Positions 26,324 through 41,300 of a stretch of 64,000 nucleotides of DNA are shown piece after piece. The notes under the pieces were generated by a model. The model searched no databases and was not told where the DNA came from. It saw nothing but the letters and a program-made list of their open reading frames with translations. Origin of the DNA: Heliocidaris erythrogramma (Eukaryota > Echinodermata > Echinoidea > Camarodonta > Echinometridae); assembly GCA_025617745.1 (NCBI GenBank), contig CM046853.1:37931065-37995064 (forward strand), given 5' to 3'. How positions within the stretch are numbered: the stretch's first letter is position 1; every line of letters begins with the position of its first letter. Made by a program: the position numbers and the translations under genes.

Positions 26324-29300
26324 CTGAAGAAAACCAGAATATAAAAATACTTCAAACAACCATCATAACAATAGTTGATAGACTTTACACATTGTAGTCT
26401 CCTTGAAATGTATTGTACACAGCCTGGAGCATCTTTTCAAAAAGCCCTATTCTTGAAGTGTGTTTACTTATTCAGTTGACAGAAATACCCGCAGAAATAT
26501 TAGGATTTGAAATAAATGCTCAACCAGTTTCATGTGGACATATAATTGTATGGTGTAACCTACCTGTTTCAATACAAGGGATAAATCTTGTCTCCAAATC
26601 CAGAGCAGAATCATTTTATCCCTTAGTATTCTGAGAGAATCATTTTTGATATCATTGATTATATGGCAATCTCAGGTGCCAGGAAGAAGAAATCACTCTT
26701 AACCACTTTGAGTTTTAACCTTCTCATTTCCATGGATAATTAATTGGGATCACTACATTGGGCTTCACACTACTCATGCGGAATGTGATTAAGATGTGGT
26801 TCACCTATACATAAAACTTCAATTAAATGTACCACTGAAGATAGAGGGCGCTGTATTTCAAAGCTAACTAGATGATTCTTCGACCGCGCGCGGTCGGAAT
26901 TTATGCCTCCGCCATCACCAAATTGGAAATGTATGGCATATATGTACACTCTAAAAAGGATTGGTCCAACAAAATTACAAATCTTTTCACTTAAAAGCCC
27001 TGGAGACAGAAAATTAATTTCATTTCTGAATCATTTCCATCCCGTACAAATAAAAAACTTACCATTGATGACTTAAAATCATCAAATACACCAAGGAAAT
27101 ATTATAGCAAATAGACCACTGTCCCCTTGAAATTTCTAAAATAGGTAGGCCTAGACTCCATACATCATAAACCATTTTCATGTATATAATGAACTTTGAC
27201 CTTGAGACCCTAAAATCTAATCCGTTCATCGTCCCTCACATGCATACATGGGCCAAGTAGGAAGCTGATCTGTCAAACAGTTCTGAGGTTATTGGGAGAA
27301 CGAACCATTTTTATGTACATAATGACCTCTGTGACCTTCGACCTTTGACCTTGAGACCCCACAATCTAATCAGTTCATCGTCCCTCCCATATGCATACAG
27401 GGGCCAAGTTACAAACTGATAAAAAACTAGAAATATTTGATAACGAGGCTAAAAACCAGTAATTTCATGTAATTTTATGTAAATTGACCTCTGTGACCTC
27501 TGACCTTTGACCTACTTACCCCAAAATCTAATCAGTTCATCTTTCTATGGGAATGCATACTGGTACCAAGTCTGAAGTTCTCACCTCAGATAGTTCTTAA
27601 GATATCACGGTAACGGTGCTAAAAACCACTAATTCCATGTAATTTCATGTAAATTGACCTCTGTGACCTTTGAACTTTGACCTACCTACCCCAAAATCTA
27701 ATCAGTTCCTCTTTCTATGGGGATACATACTGGTACTAAGTTTGAAGTTCTTACCTCAAACAGTTCTTCAGAAATCATGGTAACGGTGCTAAAAACCAAG
27801 AATTTCATGTAATTTCATGTAAATTGACCTCTGTGACCTCTGACCTTTGACCTACTTACCCCAAAATCTAATCAGCTCATCTTCGTATGGGGATACGTAC
27901 TAGTACCAAGTTTGAAGTTCTTACCTCAAACAGTTGTTGAGATATCGCAGTAACGGTGCTAAAAACCAAGAATTTCATGTAATTTCATGTAAATTGACCT
28001 CTGTGACCTCTGAACTTTGACCTACCTACCCCAAAATCTAATCAGTTCCTCTCTCTATGGGGATACACACTGGTACCAAGTTTGAAGTTCTCACCTCAAA
28101 CAGTTCTTGAGATATCGCGGTAACGGTGCTAAAAACCAAGAATTTCATGTAATTTCATGTAAATTGACCTCTGTGACCTCTGACCTTTGACCTCCTTACC
28201 CCAAAATCTAATCAGTTCATCTTCGTATAGGGAAACATACTAGCACCAAGTTTGAAGTTCTTACCTCAAACAGTTCTTGAGATATCGTGGTAACGGTGCT
28301 AAAAACCAAGAATTTTTATGTAATTTCAGGTAAATTGACCTCTGTGACCTGTGACCTTTGACCTACTTACCCCAAAATCTAATCAGTTCATCATCGTATG
28401 GGGATACATACTAGTACCAAGTTTGAGGTTCCTACCACAAATGATTCTTCAGATATCGCGGTAACGAGAAGTGGGACGGACGGATGGACGGACGGACAAC
28501 CCGAAAACATAATGCCTCCGGCACCCACCTTCGGTGGGCGGAGGCATAATAACTAATACAGATTGTAGGACAGAATCCATTTCTTTGAATTGTCTGCATT
28601 TGAGCTGGGTTGAAACATCTTCTTCCTATCATTATTTGTTTCTTACAGGGAAGCACTTACCACCAGACCAAAGATCATATTTCTGAAGTAGCTGCTATCT
28701 TCCTCACTCAGAACAGCAAAACCTTCATCCTCGATCCCTTGATCAGGCCACTCCTCAGGTACATAACTCAGGATGCGCACTTCAAGCTGACCACCACCTA
28801 AACAATGAGATAGAGAGAGGTAGGACTAGCAGTAGTCTTAAAGGTTCTTTTGTGTTAAGATTCAGCAGTCCCGTTCAAATGCCAGAGAAATCTGAAGTTC
28901 TGAAACTTTTGATTATCCCCACCAAAACAGGGGCCTGTGACATAAAGAGATCAATCAATCTTATGATTGATATCAATCGTAAGTCGATGGCAAACCATGT
29001 ACTGAAGAGTTACAATTGATCGTAAGATCGATTGTATCTCTTTATGTTACAGGCCCCAGATATGGTTTAGAAAAGTTTCAACACTTCCAAACTTTATTGT
29101 CTTGTTGCACATTACATAACACTGACTGGACTACTCTATACTAACAACAGAACGGGAGGTAAATAACCTGACAATATCTCTTAAACCTTGGAAGTTAATA
29201 ATAAAAAATACAAATTATTTATTTGTTAAAATCATGGTGCAAAGTTGTACAAGTGGCATCAAAGGAAAAACATACTATCGGGGATAGAGGCTAAACGACT

Positions 29301-32300
29301 ACTTATTTATCTTTAATCTCTTGTGCATAAATCATTAAAGGTAGTAATAGAAATACGAATTATTTGCAATATCTACACGAGTATCCTTTTGACTTACCAT
29401 CCTTATTTAATCCTGACTTCTCTAACTGATCAGCGATAGCTTGCTCTATGTCTTGATGATCAGTATCAAGGAACTTCAGCTCCTGCTCCGATGATGCCTT
29501 CTGGTTCTTGTCTAGCTTGACCCTGGTGACCCGAACTCTGACCCTACTGCTCAGGTCACCTGACTCTGACTGTGGAGAAACTTTACCCTTTGATGATGTT
29601 GCCTCTCCTTTGAAATTAACTAGAAACATGGCATGAAGATAAATTAAGCAATAGATGAAATATTGTCACACAGAATGTCCATTAAATAATTGTATGCAAA
29701 ATGGACTTAATTGTTTTTAGTCAAAGTAGAAATAATATATTTGTCCACAATGTATGATATAACATTGGCTACTCTTGACAGGATATTAGGATACAAAGAC
29801 CAAGCGAGGAATATATTTGAGGAGTTAAAGATGAGTGAAATATGTGTACATTTAAAATAGTTACAATCACAGATACCATGAAAACATCATCACCATCATT
29901 GGAAGAACTATTGTTTATATCACACACAATTTTCCAAATGTGCAAAACATATAAAATTGCAGCATAAGTTTCTTAGTGTAAACCAATAATCTAAAAAAAA
30001 GCACTTACCTTTTCCTTTCAACTGTCTCAAAAGCTTGTTAAGAGTGTCAGTTAAATGACCCTCAAGATCTTTCTTCTTCTCTTCCTCCTCCTCGTCTTCC
30101 TTCAGTTCCTCCTCATCCCCCTCCTTCTCCTCCTTCAGTTCCTCCTCATCCTCATCCTCCTCCTCCTCCTTCTCCTTCTTCACCAGACCTTCTCCTTCCA
30201 TAGCATCCTTCATGTTTGTTTCTAAGACTGTGACAGGACCATCAGAGACTTCATCTAAAGGATCATCCGCTGACAGCATTGCATCCTCGATTGGTGGTGA
30301 TATGTCAGACATTTCTTCTTGTATTTGCTATTGGTGAAATGGGGGAACGTAATCACGGGTACAATAATATTTACATATTGATTGGCACAAAGAAAAAAAT
30401 AACCATTTTTAAGATGACACTATAAACATAGTCAAAGAAAACATTATGTCACATCAATGGACAATGAGAGGGAAAGAAAGTGATTTTGCAAACTCCAATC
30501 CATCATCATAATTTACATGTGCAGAAATACATTTAAGTGTGTGTGCATTTCTCAGCCAATATCTTGAAAAATCATCTTCAGCTCATGAAGCATTATTACA
30601 AAAATGGTTGAATGATATGAAATATAAATAGGCTAAATCTACATATATTATCAACAGTCAAAAGAAAAACTAACAGCTATTAAGTAGAGAGAACAAATGA
30701 TTCCTGATTAAAGGATATTATAGAATGGGTTTCAGAATCCCTGCAATCTCATTGGTCAAGAGCTGCGCCTTGAATTGTACTGGCCTGCACGTTCGATATC
30801 AATAATTTTTATGATCACTGACGATAGCCACTGTAAACATGCTATTTTATTTATTTTAGCGAGTGTGAGAGTCTGAGCTGAGAGCCGCGATATACGACTT
30901 TTTAATGACGGAGAATTGCAAGATTTGAGACAAAATTCAGATGTTAATGATAGTTGACTTCGGATTCTGATGGTAAGCCCAATAAAATCCGATTATAGGT
31001 CTACCTGTTTAAAAACAAGCAAACTGAATAGGCGATTAAATGAAAATTAGTGCAGTGTGAAACTGAAACTTCAGTAGTACTGTACGCTGCACTGCACTGC
31101 AGTGCATACGGTACGGTGATTCACTACAGTCTACAGCGCAGCATACACTGGCCTGGTCTGGGCTGGCCTGGATTATGGGCTGACCAGACTTAAAATTTGT
31201 TGATGCAAGACTAGAAGTTCTCTTTGCATTAATTCTTTAAATTACTTGCTTTAATGTAAATAGACTAGATTATATCTAACTTGGTCTTGTTGTTGACATG
31301 ATCGAGTGACAGATTCTAAAATAAAAAAGTTGACAGTCATGACAGTAGACTAGTTAGCTTAGCCTAGGCTTAGGGTCAAGACTCTAACACTGAAATAAAA
31401 TGAAATTCTGAAATTTAACCTAATTAGCCAGATTTTCAGTTCTCTATGGAAGTCATTAAATTTCTAAAATCTATTTATGATGCATGGAAATGATTTACCA
31501 GTGCCATGCGTCCGGTAAATTTGAGCCATGCGTCCGGTAAATTTCAGCCATGCTGAAATGGCTCACTTTCACTGGATGCATGATTGGGAAAAAGTTTGAT
31601 TTTCACTTTTTTTTTACCCATTCAATAAAACAGATGATGCACAGGTATTTTTCGTGGGTCGGTAGGAATTGTGTACCCTCGGTACCTCTGAATTTTGTCA
31701 GACAATTCAGAGGTACCTTGTGTACACAATTCCTACCGACCCACTCCAACCTGTGCATCATTTGTATAATGATAAGAGTATCACTAGATAAATACAGGTA
31801 GAAAGAATTGTAAAAAAAGGAAAAAGAAAAGGAGGAATACAGCCATAACCTCATAGCCTGGGAGAAAATATATCATCTTATGATATACAATAACAGATAT
31901 ATTGGTAACCCCTTCCATGCTGTGGGCAGCAAAGTTGAGCATTGAACAATATATTGAGACTAAAAATGACTAAGTTCTTCTACCTGATCCAGAAACTTCA
32001 TTCTTCGTTGTGAAGTATATTCCCATGATATATATTGTATACACACTATACAATGAAACCAGCATTACAAGTCAAATTTCACTCTTAAAGAGGTTCGTTT
32101 ATAAATTGTAAATTAAAAAAAATTTGGAGGCAGAGATGGGGTCAAGGAGGACACAACAATTACTTTTCAAAGGAAGATGGCAGCAAAACTTACATCTAGC
32201 ACCTTCTCCATAGCCTCAATATTTTCAAAGGAGTTCTCAATCTCCTGGGCCAGCATGGCAAGTTTCATGGCTTCCTCTCTATCTGTGGTGGGTAGTTCCT

Positions 32301-32364
32301 GGATGCGTTTAATCAACTCCTTATAGTCCATCTTTAGGAACTCCATAAATTCACCATCTTCTTC

Positions 32365-32396
<32 letters not shown>

Positions 32397-35300
32397 AGTC
32401 CTCCATCTCTTCATCTCCATCCTTGCCAGTTTTGCCCACCATCGTCTTTGGATCCCCTCCTTCACCATCCTGTCCAAATTGTCTGTCATCTGTCAAGGGG
32501 AAAAAATTCCAAAGAAATCAGTGAGAAAAATCTAACTTGTATTACACATACTAAAAGATAAAGTTTGGTTCTGGTCATGCGAATGTGAAAGAAACTGTCT
32601 CAAAGCAATTGGGAAAGGTTGATCATGTCAACATAAGAATTGTTTTATAATGTGAGGTTTCAGAATCATTAAAATGATAAGAGATAGACCCAATCTTGCT
32701 GAAAGACACATGTACTGCACACAGAAATTGGTATATGGGACTGCACATACAAGTGACATAAATGTTCGGCCCAAGCATTTCCGCTATTTCTTGTCATATT
32801 TGAATATGAGGGTAATTGAAGCGCTATTCTTTTCAGGGGATATTTCTAGTATGATGTTCTTCCAAACTGTCATAAAAAGAATGAGAAAGCTCACAAAATC
32901 ATTTTTCACCTCTCCCAGAACTCAACCTTCCCTTTAACTATTGTTACTTTTGGTCTGGTTAGTCAGTACCCATGATAAACTTTAAAGCAAAAAAAGGATT
33001 TACCTTCAAGTTGAGAGTTGATTTTGTCTATTGTTCCTTGTACTCCTTTCAACATCTCTGTGATGAGTAGGTCAGTAACTGGTATTTCACCTCCTTCTCC
33101 TGCAATGACCTCATCTGGTCCAGATGTAGACAAGTCTCCTTGGAGATGATGCTCCTCAAGCAACTCTAGATCATCATCATAATCATAATCATCATCAGGA
33201 TCTTGGGTGATGCCCTCCTCTCCATCTCCATTATCAGGAATGCTGCCTATTTCTTGCGCTTCCTTGGAATATCCTGGTAAAAAGAAACATGATCATAATT
33301 ACCATGTTGTACCAATTACAAACATACAATGTCATTTGAAAAAGAATTAGCCACGCTGAAATTGGAAACATGAAAGAATGATTGTCTATATAAGCATCTG
33401 ATCTGGGCGATGCTTCCTTCTTCATCTTATTTCTCATTATCATTACCATCATCATCATCATCATCATCATCATTACATCCTGAAACACAGATGCCTCAGT
33501 ATGCTCGGTACATGCACCCAGGCCTGCATGCACCAACTAACACGAAATAAATAAAATAAATATCTCAATTTGATATTTCAGAATAATCTGAACAATCAGA
33601 ACAAATGGATTACTTACTATGTTAAGTTTCATTTAATTTAATGCATACAAGAGTTAAACATGATTGGCTCTTACTATGTTTTGTTTGTTAAAGTACAAAA
33701 GAGAGTAATATACTATTTTCCAACTACATGTATACTTCAAATGATTGTTCATGAGAGAATAATATGACAATCTCTTACTATGTTTTGCTCGTTGGCATAT
33801 AACAGAGAGCAACATATAATTCTCCAACTACATTCATTTGATGGTGTACAAAACAGAGTAATACAATATTTCTTACTATTTTTTTTTTTAGTTGGTGCAT
33901 GTACCGATCACACTGAGCAGGCATGAGAAGATGGAAGCAGAAGAGAGAGTAATACAATATATCTTACTATGTTTCGTTTGTTGGTTCATGTACTGATCAT
34001 ACTGGTCCTGCATGAGAAGAGGGAAGCAAAGGATCATCTTAGGTTTGGCCTTGGCAGGTGGCTTCAGATATGGATGATGACATATCCTCATGGTGTGTAC
34101 TGTGATGACGTAGCGACAAGACTCTGGCTCATCAATCCTGGACATGGTGTCGAGCTCATTCTCAGCACACAGGAACTACAATGCAACAAGCAGTAGAATA
34201 TCTGTCAATAAGCCACTTCGGAGATGCAATCTGAGCATGAGCAGATAAAGGTCATCTGTACCAAATTCTAAAACCCACTGACACTAATATTCGATATGTG
34301 CTCATGAATTTCATGTAATCATTATTCAATTATGCACTAATGGTGCATTCCATGATATCCAGGTGGAAGTATTCTTTTTAAAGGGGGAAACAAAAGCTAT
34401 TCATGAGGCACCTCTATCACTCCCAGAGTTATTTTTCTGCAGTGCACATAAAGGGACCCTCCATGTCTAAAATATCTGTGGATATTTGGGGTCATTTGTA
34501 CCATGCGCTAACCCCGAACTGGCTTATTCTTGTGACTAGCATGATAACATAACAAGAGCCCCAGGGGGCACGACGCTCACCTGAGGTGGATCAATTCATA
34601 TCTGGTGCATGTTCTTTCACTCTTCATCTATAGAGGTATCTCTATACACAATACCAAGTCTGAGCTTCCTACCAAGTTCAGTTAAATTCCCATCATGGGT
34701 TTTGGAGAAGAAGCTGAAAATGTAAAAAGTTTATGGATGGCGGACAACTTGCCCCACCCCCCCCCCCCTCCAGTATGTTACCCCCACAGACCCCCTATAG
34801 GGCCACCCAGAAAAAATTCATGAACAACTTTTTCGGCTATAGAGGTATCTCCATACACAATACCAAGTCTGAGCTATGCCTGGTTCTGGAGAAGAAGATG
34901 TTTGAAATTTACATAGCTTTTACAATTGGGGGCCCTCCCCCTGGGCCCCCCTGGGGGCCACATGTACCATTTTAGCAACTTTGGGTCCCCTACCCCTAAG
35001 GATGATTCTTACCAAGTTTGGTTTAATTCCGATCATGTGTTTTGGAGAAGAAGATCAGAATGTACATTTTGCCTGGCAGCGCCCCCCCCCCCCCAGTATG
35101 TTACCCCCACAGGGCCCCTATAGGGCCACTCAGAGAAATTTCATGAACAACATTCATTCTTCATATATAGAGGTATCACCATACAAAATACCAAGTCTGA
35201 GCTATGCCTGGTTCTGGAGAAGAAGATGTTTGAAATTTACATAGCTTTTACAATTGGGGGCCCTCCCCCTGGGCCCCCCTGGGGGCCACATGTACCATTT

Positions 35301-38300
35301 TAGCAACTTTGGGTCCCCTACCCCTAAGGATGATTCTTACCAAGTTTGGTTTAATTCCGATCATGTGTTTTGGAGAAGAAGATCAGAATGTACATTTTGC
35401 CTGGCAGCGCCCCCCCCCCCCCCCAGTATGTTACCCCCACAGGGCCCCTATAGGGCCACTGAGAGAAATTTCATGAACAACATTCATTCTTCATCTATAG
35501 AGGTATCTCCATACACAATACCAAGTCTGAGCTATGCCTGGTTCTGGAGAAGAAGATGTTTGAAATTTACATAGCTTTTACAATTGGGGGCCCTCCCCCT
35601 GGGCCCCCCTGGGGGCCACATGTACCATTTTAGCAACTTTGGGTCCCCTACCCCTAAGGATGATTCCTACCAAGTTTGGTTGAATTCTGATCATGTGTTT
35701 TGGAGAAGAAGATCAGAATGTACATTTTGCCTGGCAGCACCCGCCCCCCCCCCCCCCCCCTCCAGTATGTTACTCCCACAGGGCCCCTATAGGGCCACTC
35801 AGAGAAATTTCATGAACAACATTCATTCTTCATCTATAGAGGTATCTCCATACACAATACCAAGTCTGAGCTATGCCTGGTTCTGGAGAAGAAGATGTTT
35901 GAAATTTACATAGCTTTTACAATTGGGGGCCCTCCCCCTGGGCCCCCCTGGGGGCCACACGTACCATTTTAGCAACTTTGGGTCCCCTACCCCTAAGGAT
36001 GATTCCTACCAAGTTTGGTTGAATTCTGATCATGGGTTTTGGAGAAGAAGATGAAAATGTAAAAAGTTAACGGACGACGGACGACGGACAAATTTCCATC
36101 GCAATAGCTCACTCGAGCCTTAGGCTCAGGTGAGCTAAAAACTATGATGATGTCAGCAACATAAGCAGTAATATCATTGAACAATTTAATTGGAATAAAT
36201 TACCTTTAACCTTTTTCCAGGAGGAAGGCACATTACAATGGAGCAATATTATTAATGTTGTTCAATTTCAAGGAATGGGTGCAAATGTGATTTGCTGGGT
36301 ATATCTGTACAGTCTCAAGATCATTAAAGGCTTTGTTCAATTCTTCTAGAATCTAAACCATAGTCTTCCATCAGTCAAATAACCATCTGAAAGGTGACAA
36401 TTTATTTCTCTGGACAGTCAACCTGAATCAAGCTAAATACATGATTTCTCAAAAGCCACCGGTGTTCCATAACAAAATTTTCCAGGGACATTCCAAACGT
36501 ACAGCCATGGAAAAAATTATTAGACCAAGAATGGTTACTGAAAGTTTTATATTTATGGTAAGAAGGAAATAAACTATCATAAAAACAAAGTACAATTGCT
36601 GGAATTTGTTATTCATTCAATGAAATACAAAGACAAATCATTTTCATTAGTTTGACTGCATATTATAGTACCTTTATTACAGAAGCTTGGTCTAATAATT
36701 TTTTCCAGGGCTGTAATATTATTTAATTGGAAGAAACTCAGATACTCAGAAACTTTAGAATTTCCCATAATGTATCTTGTTCAACTCTATCTGTTTCAGT
36801 CCATTCCCATCTTACTAATATACTCTCAATTTACTGTGATGTACACCGCTGCATAGTGAATACATTAACATTCATAAGAAGTAAGCATACCCTGACTTCA
36901 GCTTCTCTTGGCTTGCCTGTCAAGTCACAGTTTGATCCATTGACATAGCGGTGACTGTGATACCGATTCAAACGATGTCTTTTTGCAGCCTAAGAAATAA
37001 AATGTAGATACTGGTATATGAATTAAAGAATACATAGATCATGTGTAATAAACAATGTACGGATTGATGGCTGTCAAATTTATGGGGTAATGTAAAGCAA
37101 TAAACCATGTTAGAAAGGAGATCTCTGGATAAATCATAATTCAATGGGGGGGGGGGGGTGGGATAAGGAGCAGAAAAAAAAGAAGTAAAGTTATAAAGTG
37201 GAATTAGTGGAATAATATCTTTTTTGTTTTAATTATTCATGCAAACATCTCTGCTCTTTATGTGGTGTAGGGCCTGAAACACACTGCTGTGCAGAAGACC
37301 ATTGTTGGATTCTATTCTATCAAAAGATGTGAAAGACTTGAAGTCACTGGTAACTCAAGATAAATAAAGGGAAAACGAAAGACTACCCAACAGTGGTTTT
37401 TAAAAAAAAATCTAAATGGGTGGATTCCCCTATGATATTATGTTTAAAGGGCAATCCAACCTTGGTAATAAGATGATTTGTGTGAGAGCAGAAAAATAAG
37501 AAAAACAGGATGGGGAAAGTTTGCAAGAAATCGGACAAGGCATAAGAAAGTTATGGATGTTTGAAAAATGAGATCACTACATCTATGCGAATCTCAAATT
37601 GGCAATTTTGTGAGTCGATTATGACATACTTGTGGATAACTCTCGTTTGTCATACACAAAAATATCATTAATTTTGCGGTTTTCTCCGAAGCGCCTTTAC
37701 CCTTGGGGCAGTACTCAAAATATATTGGAGATAGCATTGTTATAGGTCCTCATAAAAGAAAAAGATCCTACTGAGTAATACATTTTACAACATATGACAT
37801 TTTAGTCATTTTGTGTGTTGGAGCGAATGGGGGAGTTGTCCGCAACTACATCACAGTGATGCTACCTATTCGGCCAATTTGAAATTCCCATATGTATAGT
37901 GATTACAACTTTCAAAAATTCATAACTTTCTTATTGCTTGTCCGATTTCGTTCAAACTTTCGCCAATCTGCTTCTCTTATTTTTTCTCTTTCATTCTGAG
38001 CAACTTGCCATTAAGGTTGGATTTCCCTTTAATGTATAAAAATGAAAAGAAACTTATTACACTTACAGAATGGCTTTTGTTTTCCCAGTCCATTTCAGAC
38101 TCAAACACACCAATAGTGATCACTTCTCCTGAGATTTTGTTGTTATCCATGTGAAACTGTCGTACATGCTTCCCGTAGCAAAACTCATAGGTCCACCAAT
38201 CTTTGCTCTAGGAGTAGAACAAAACAGAAGTTGAATTTTAATAAAATCCTGCAATTCAAGCACTTTCAGAAGAAATTAAATTAACATGTTTAGTTTAATA

Positions 38301-41300
38301 TTCAATACAATTCAATTTAAATGACGAACAAACATGTCTGACACGCAAAGATATTCCTCATACTTAACTTATTAGATTTCAGACCAATAAAGACTAAGTA
38401 TTGCAAGAATAATTTCAAACTGCAATCACACTACATTTCGATTAGTCAGTCCCATCCACTTTGAGTTTTTCCCACTTGCAAGATTTAAACACCAAATAAA
38501 ACAAAAGGAATTGACAGTTTTGTCAATAAGCCAGTTCGTAATTAATTACAATTTGCGCATGTGCAGATAAAAGTAATTTGTACCGAGTACAATTGACCTC
38601 TATACGCTTTCAAAGTGTGGCTGTGCGCACCATGATGCGTGCACCAGTATGATTTCAGTTGTTAAACAAGTAGCACGTCCACAAAAACAGAGGCGCAAGC
38701 GCGTACAGATTGGGTTGATGTCAGGGTCATTTATACCATGTACTAATTTTGAGCTGGCTTATCATGCCTCTTGGCTATTAAGTACCTTGAGCAAGCATGG
38801 AGCAAGTTCCATTGGTTTCAGAAGATCTGAGATACCGGTTTCGGCAGCCGTTTTCTCTTCTTCCTGCCCTTTCCCAACATCTGCAACATCAGGGAGCTGG
38901 CATTCATATCGCTGGCCAAACTTGGAACTCAAGTAAATCACCTCAGTATGGAGAGGCTGTAAAAGAGATGCAAATGATTCATGGCTAATGATGTGCTCAA
39001 TTGAAGAGTCAAACAAGGTTAAAGTTACTATTCAATATTCAACCCTTCCATGATTTCTCATAAATACCAAGCGGAAAGCAAAATTTGGGACTGAAAATGG
39101 TTCCAACATGAAAATTAAAATCGATAAAGAATTTTGGAGATATTGCGACCTCAAACTCGCATGTCAGATCGCAATGCACTGGAACTGAAAAAATGGGCAT
39201 AAACACCAAGAGACCTAATTCTGTGTATGTGAGTTTACATGTAAGTTATCCAACGTACATGTAGCAATCCATCAAAGGTAAGATAATTGCATCATTTGCA
39301 AGACAAAATATCATACAATAATTTGGTATCACGTTTTACTTCAAGTTTGATGACATCTTCTCTCAAAATGAGGATTTCTAGACCCTCGTCAGTAACTTCA
39401 TATTTTTCGAAAAATGACGCAAAAAGTACAAATTGTTTTTTTTATTTTGTCAATAACCCCATTTATCCCAATAATAATATCTTGATAATTTCTTACCCAT
39501 TTCAAAAGCAAATATTGTTCCTACATGTAGGTAGAGTCTAGTATCAGCTTCCTCTACTAATGGTGCTCAGATTTTCGAAATCTTTTCTAATTTTTGAGAT
39601 ATTACCCAGTGCGCAAACTTAGGTCACATCAGTCATCGCACCACCATACATCATACATTAACTGTTACAAGTCTTAGGAGACTAAGGTAGACTACTAACG
39701 TTAGGATTGGGGGGGGGGAGGGGTGTGTATCCGGACACTTAATGAAAATTAATCTGTCAATTTTGCCGTTCAGTGAATATTTGCAATTCACATGATTTTC
39801 AACCTATCCTATGATAGATTTGTGACAATTTGCATGAAAAGTTGTTCAATAGGCCAATTTCGGCGATGCGAGCGCGATGACGTAATGCCTGGTAATAGTA
39901 ACTACGTTGGCCAAGCTTTGACATACCGCCATATTGGATTCGTGCTTTTGGCGCGGCCTATTTCCGTTACCTTCTATTTTTATTTCATTCGTATTTTCTA
40001 CGATTACCTTGCTCAACTTTTGATTTTGTTTTGATGGCTTCCTTACTGTCTTTTGACAAGTTTTTCTTCGAGAAAGAGAAGATTATACCGTAGGATACGA
40101 CAAGCAGAGACTTGTTATCTATCATCCACTCCGTTCTTTTGAATATACTTTTTTTTTCGGGATTTTATAGGGTTCATAACAAAAGATATAAGAGATTTAA
40201 AAGTTAGTTACAATATTCTCCAAACGCATTGTGTGGTACTTGGCTTTCGTCAATATTGGCCTCATTATCTGGTACCACACCATCGACCTCGGGCAAGTTT
40301 CGCTTCTGTGGCCGGATTGCTATCGACTGTCTATCGCATGGACTTGGGCGGACGGCTGTAGCAGCCAGTCGCTGCTCAAGCTCCGTTCCTGCAGCAGACA
40401 GTGGATGTGGGTGCTCGGGTACCGGGTAGGCCTGCTCCCCAGACACAATGTTTTGAACAGATGTATGTAGATATATTTTTAATGTTATCCACTTCGAAGT
40501 CTTTCCTTCCGCACACTTTCAACCAAATCCATCATTGTTTTCTGTTTTGGAAGGGGGATGAAAAAAAAAACCCTTGCATGTATGTGGACGTTGCCGTTGG
40601 TCATAGCGGGTGTCGCTGTTACACGTCCAATAACAGCAATGTTTTCCCATTTTCCGACCTTTGTTTGTACCGTTAGTATGCTCGAAATATTGAATAGTAT
40701 GTTGAAAAAGATCTAGGCCTATCCAAACTTTTATTTAATAATCTGTTCAAATAATAATGACAAACAGTTCAATAGCGAACAAAGGGTAGTACATGTAGTT
40801 GCACAGTGAAACACGATGTACACGATGTTTGTCCAACCCTCCGATTACGTAATCGGGTTTAAAGGTCTGCGCATACATTACGAAACTGGCCTATAGTATT
40901 AACTGTTTAAAAATGACCTGTCGGGACACACATCGTCCAGGGGTCGTTCCATCAAATCAACTCCATGACAGTCATAACTCTCGTTTCATGAAGACATGAT
41001 AAACGACAACTCAATGATATCGATACACATCGTTGGAGCTCCCTGGAGTTACATCGCACCAAAGTATGATGAGAGCCCGCCCCTATGTCTGCGCACCTAA
41101 GGTTTTGACCTGAAAATGAACAAGAATTTCTTTAATATTCCTCTAGGCTCTAGGCCCCCCTAGGCTAAGCTTTATTTTATTTTATTCCTGAGTGATATTC
41201 ATAAGAGTAAGTTTGAAAAAAATCTCATCAAAATTAGAGCAAGAACAATGCCATTTTCACAAGAAACGGTGGCCGTGTCATTTCAACATTGAAAAAAATT

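Noticed and set aside
34733..35913. Series of 80-109-codon open frames with repeated MGALPLGPPGGHM starts
   Set aside because: They are the same frame read through successive units of the 330-bp tandem core, end in stops in each unit and lie in an OS9 intron.
40204..40446. 80-codon open frame as an extra OS9 exon
   Set aside because: It lies within a TIR element, and exons 1 and 2 already join in phase 0 with matching family sequence on both sides.
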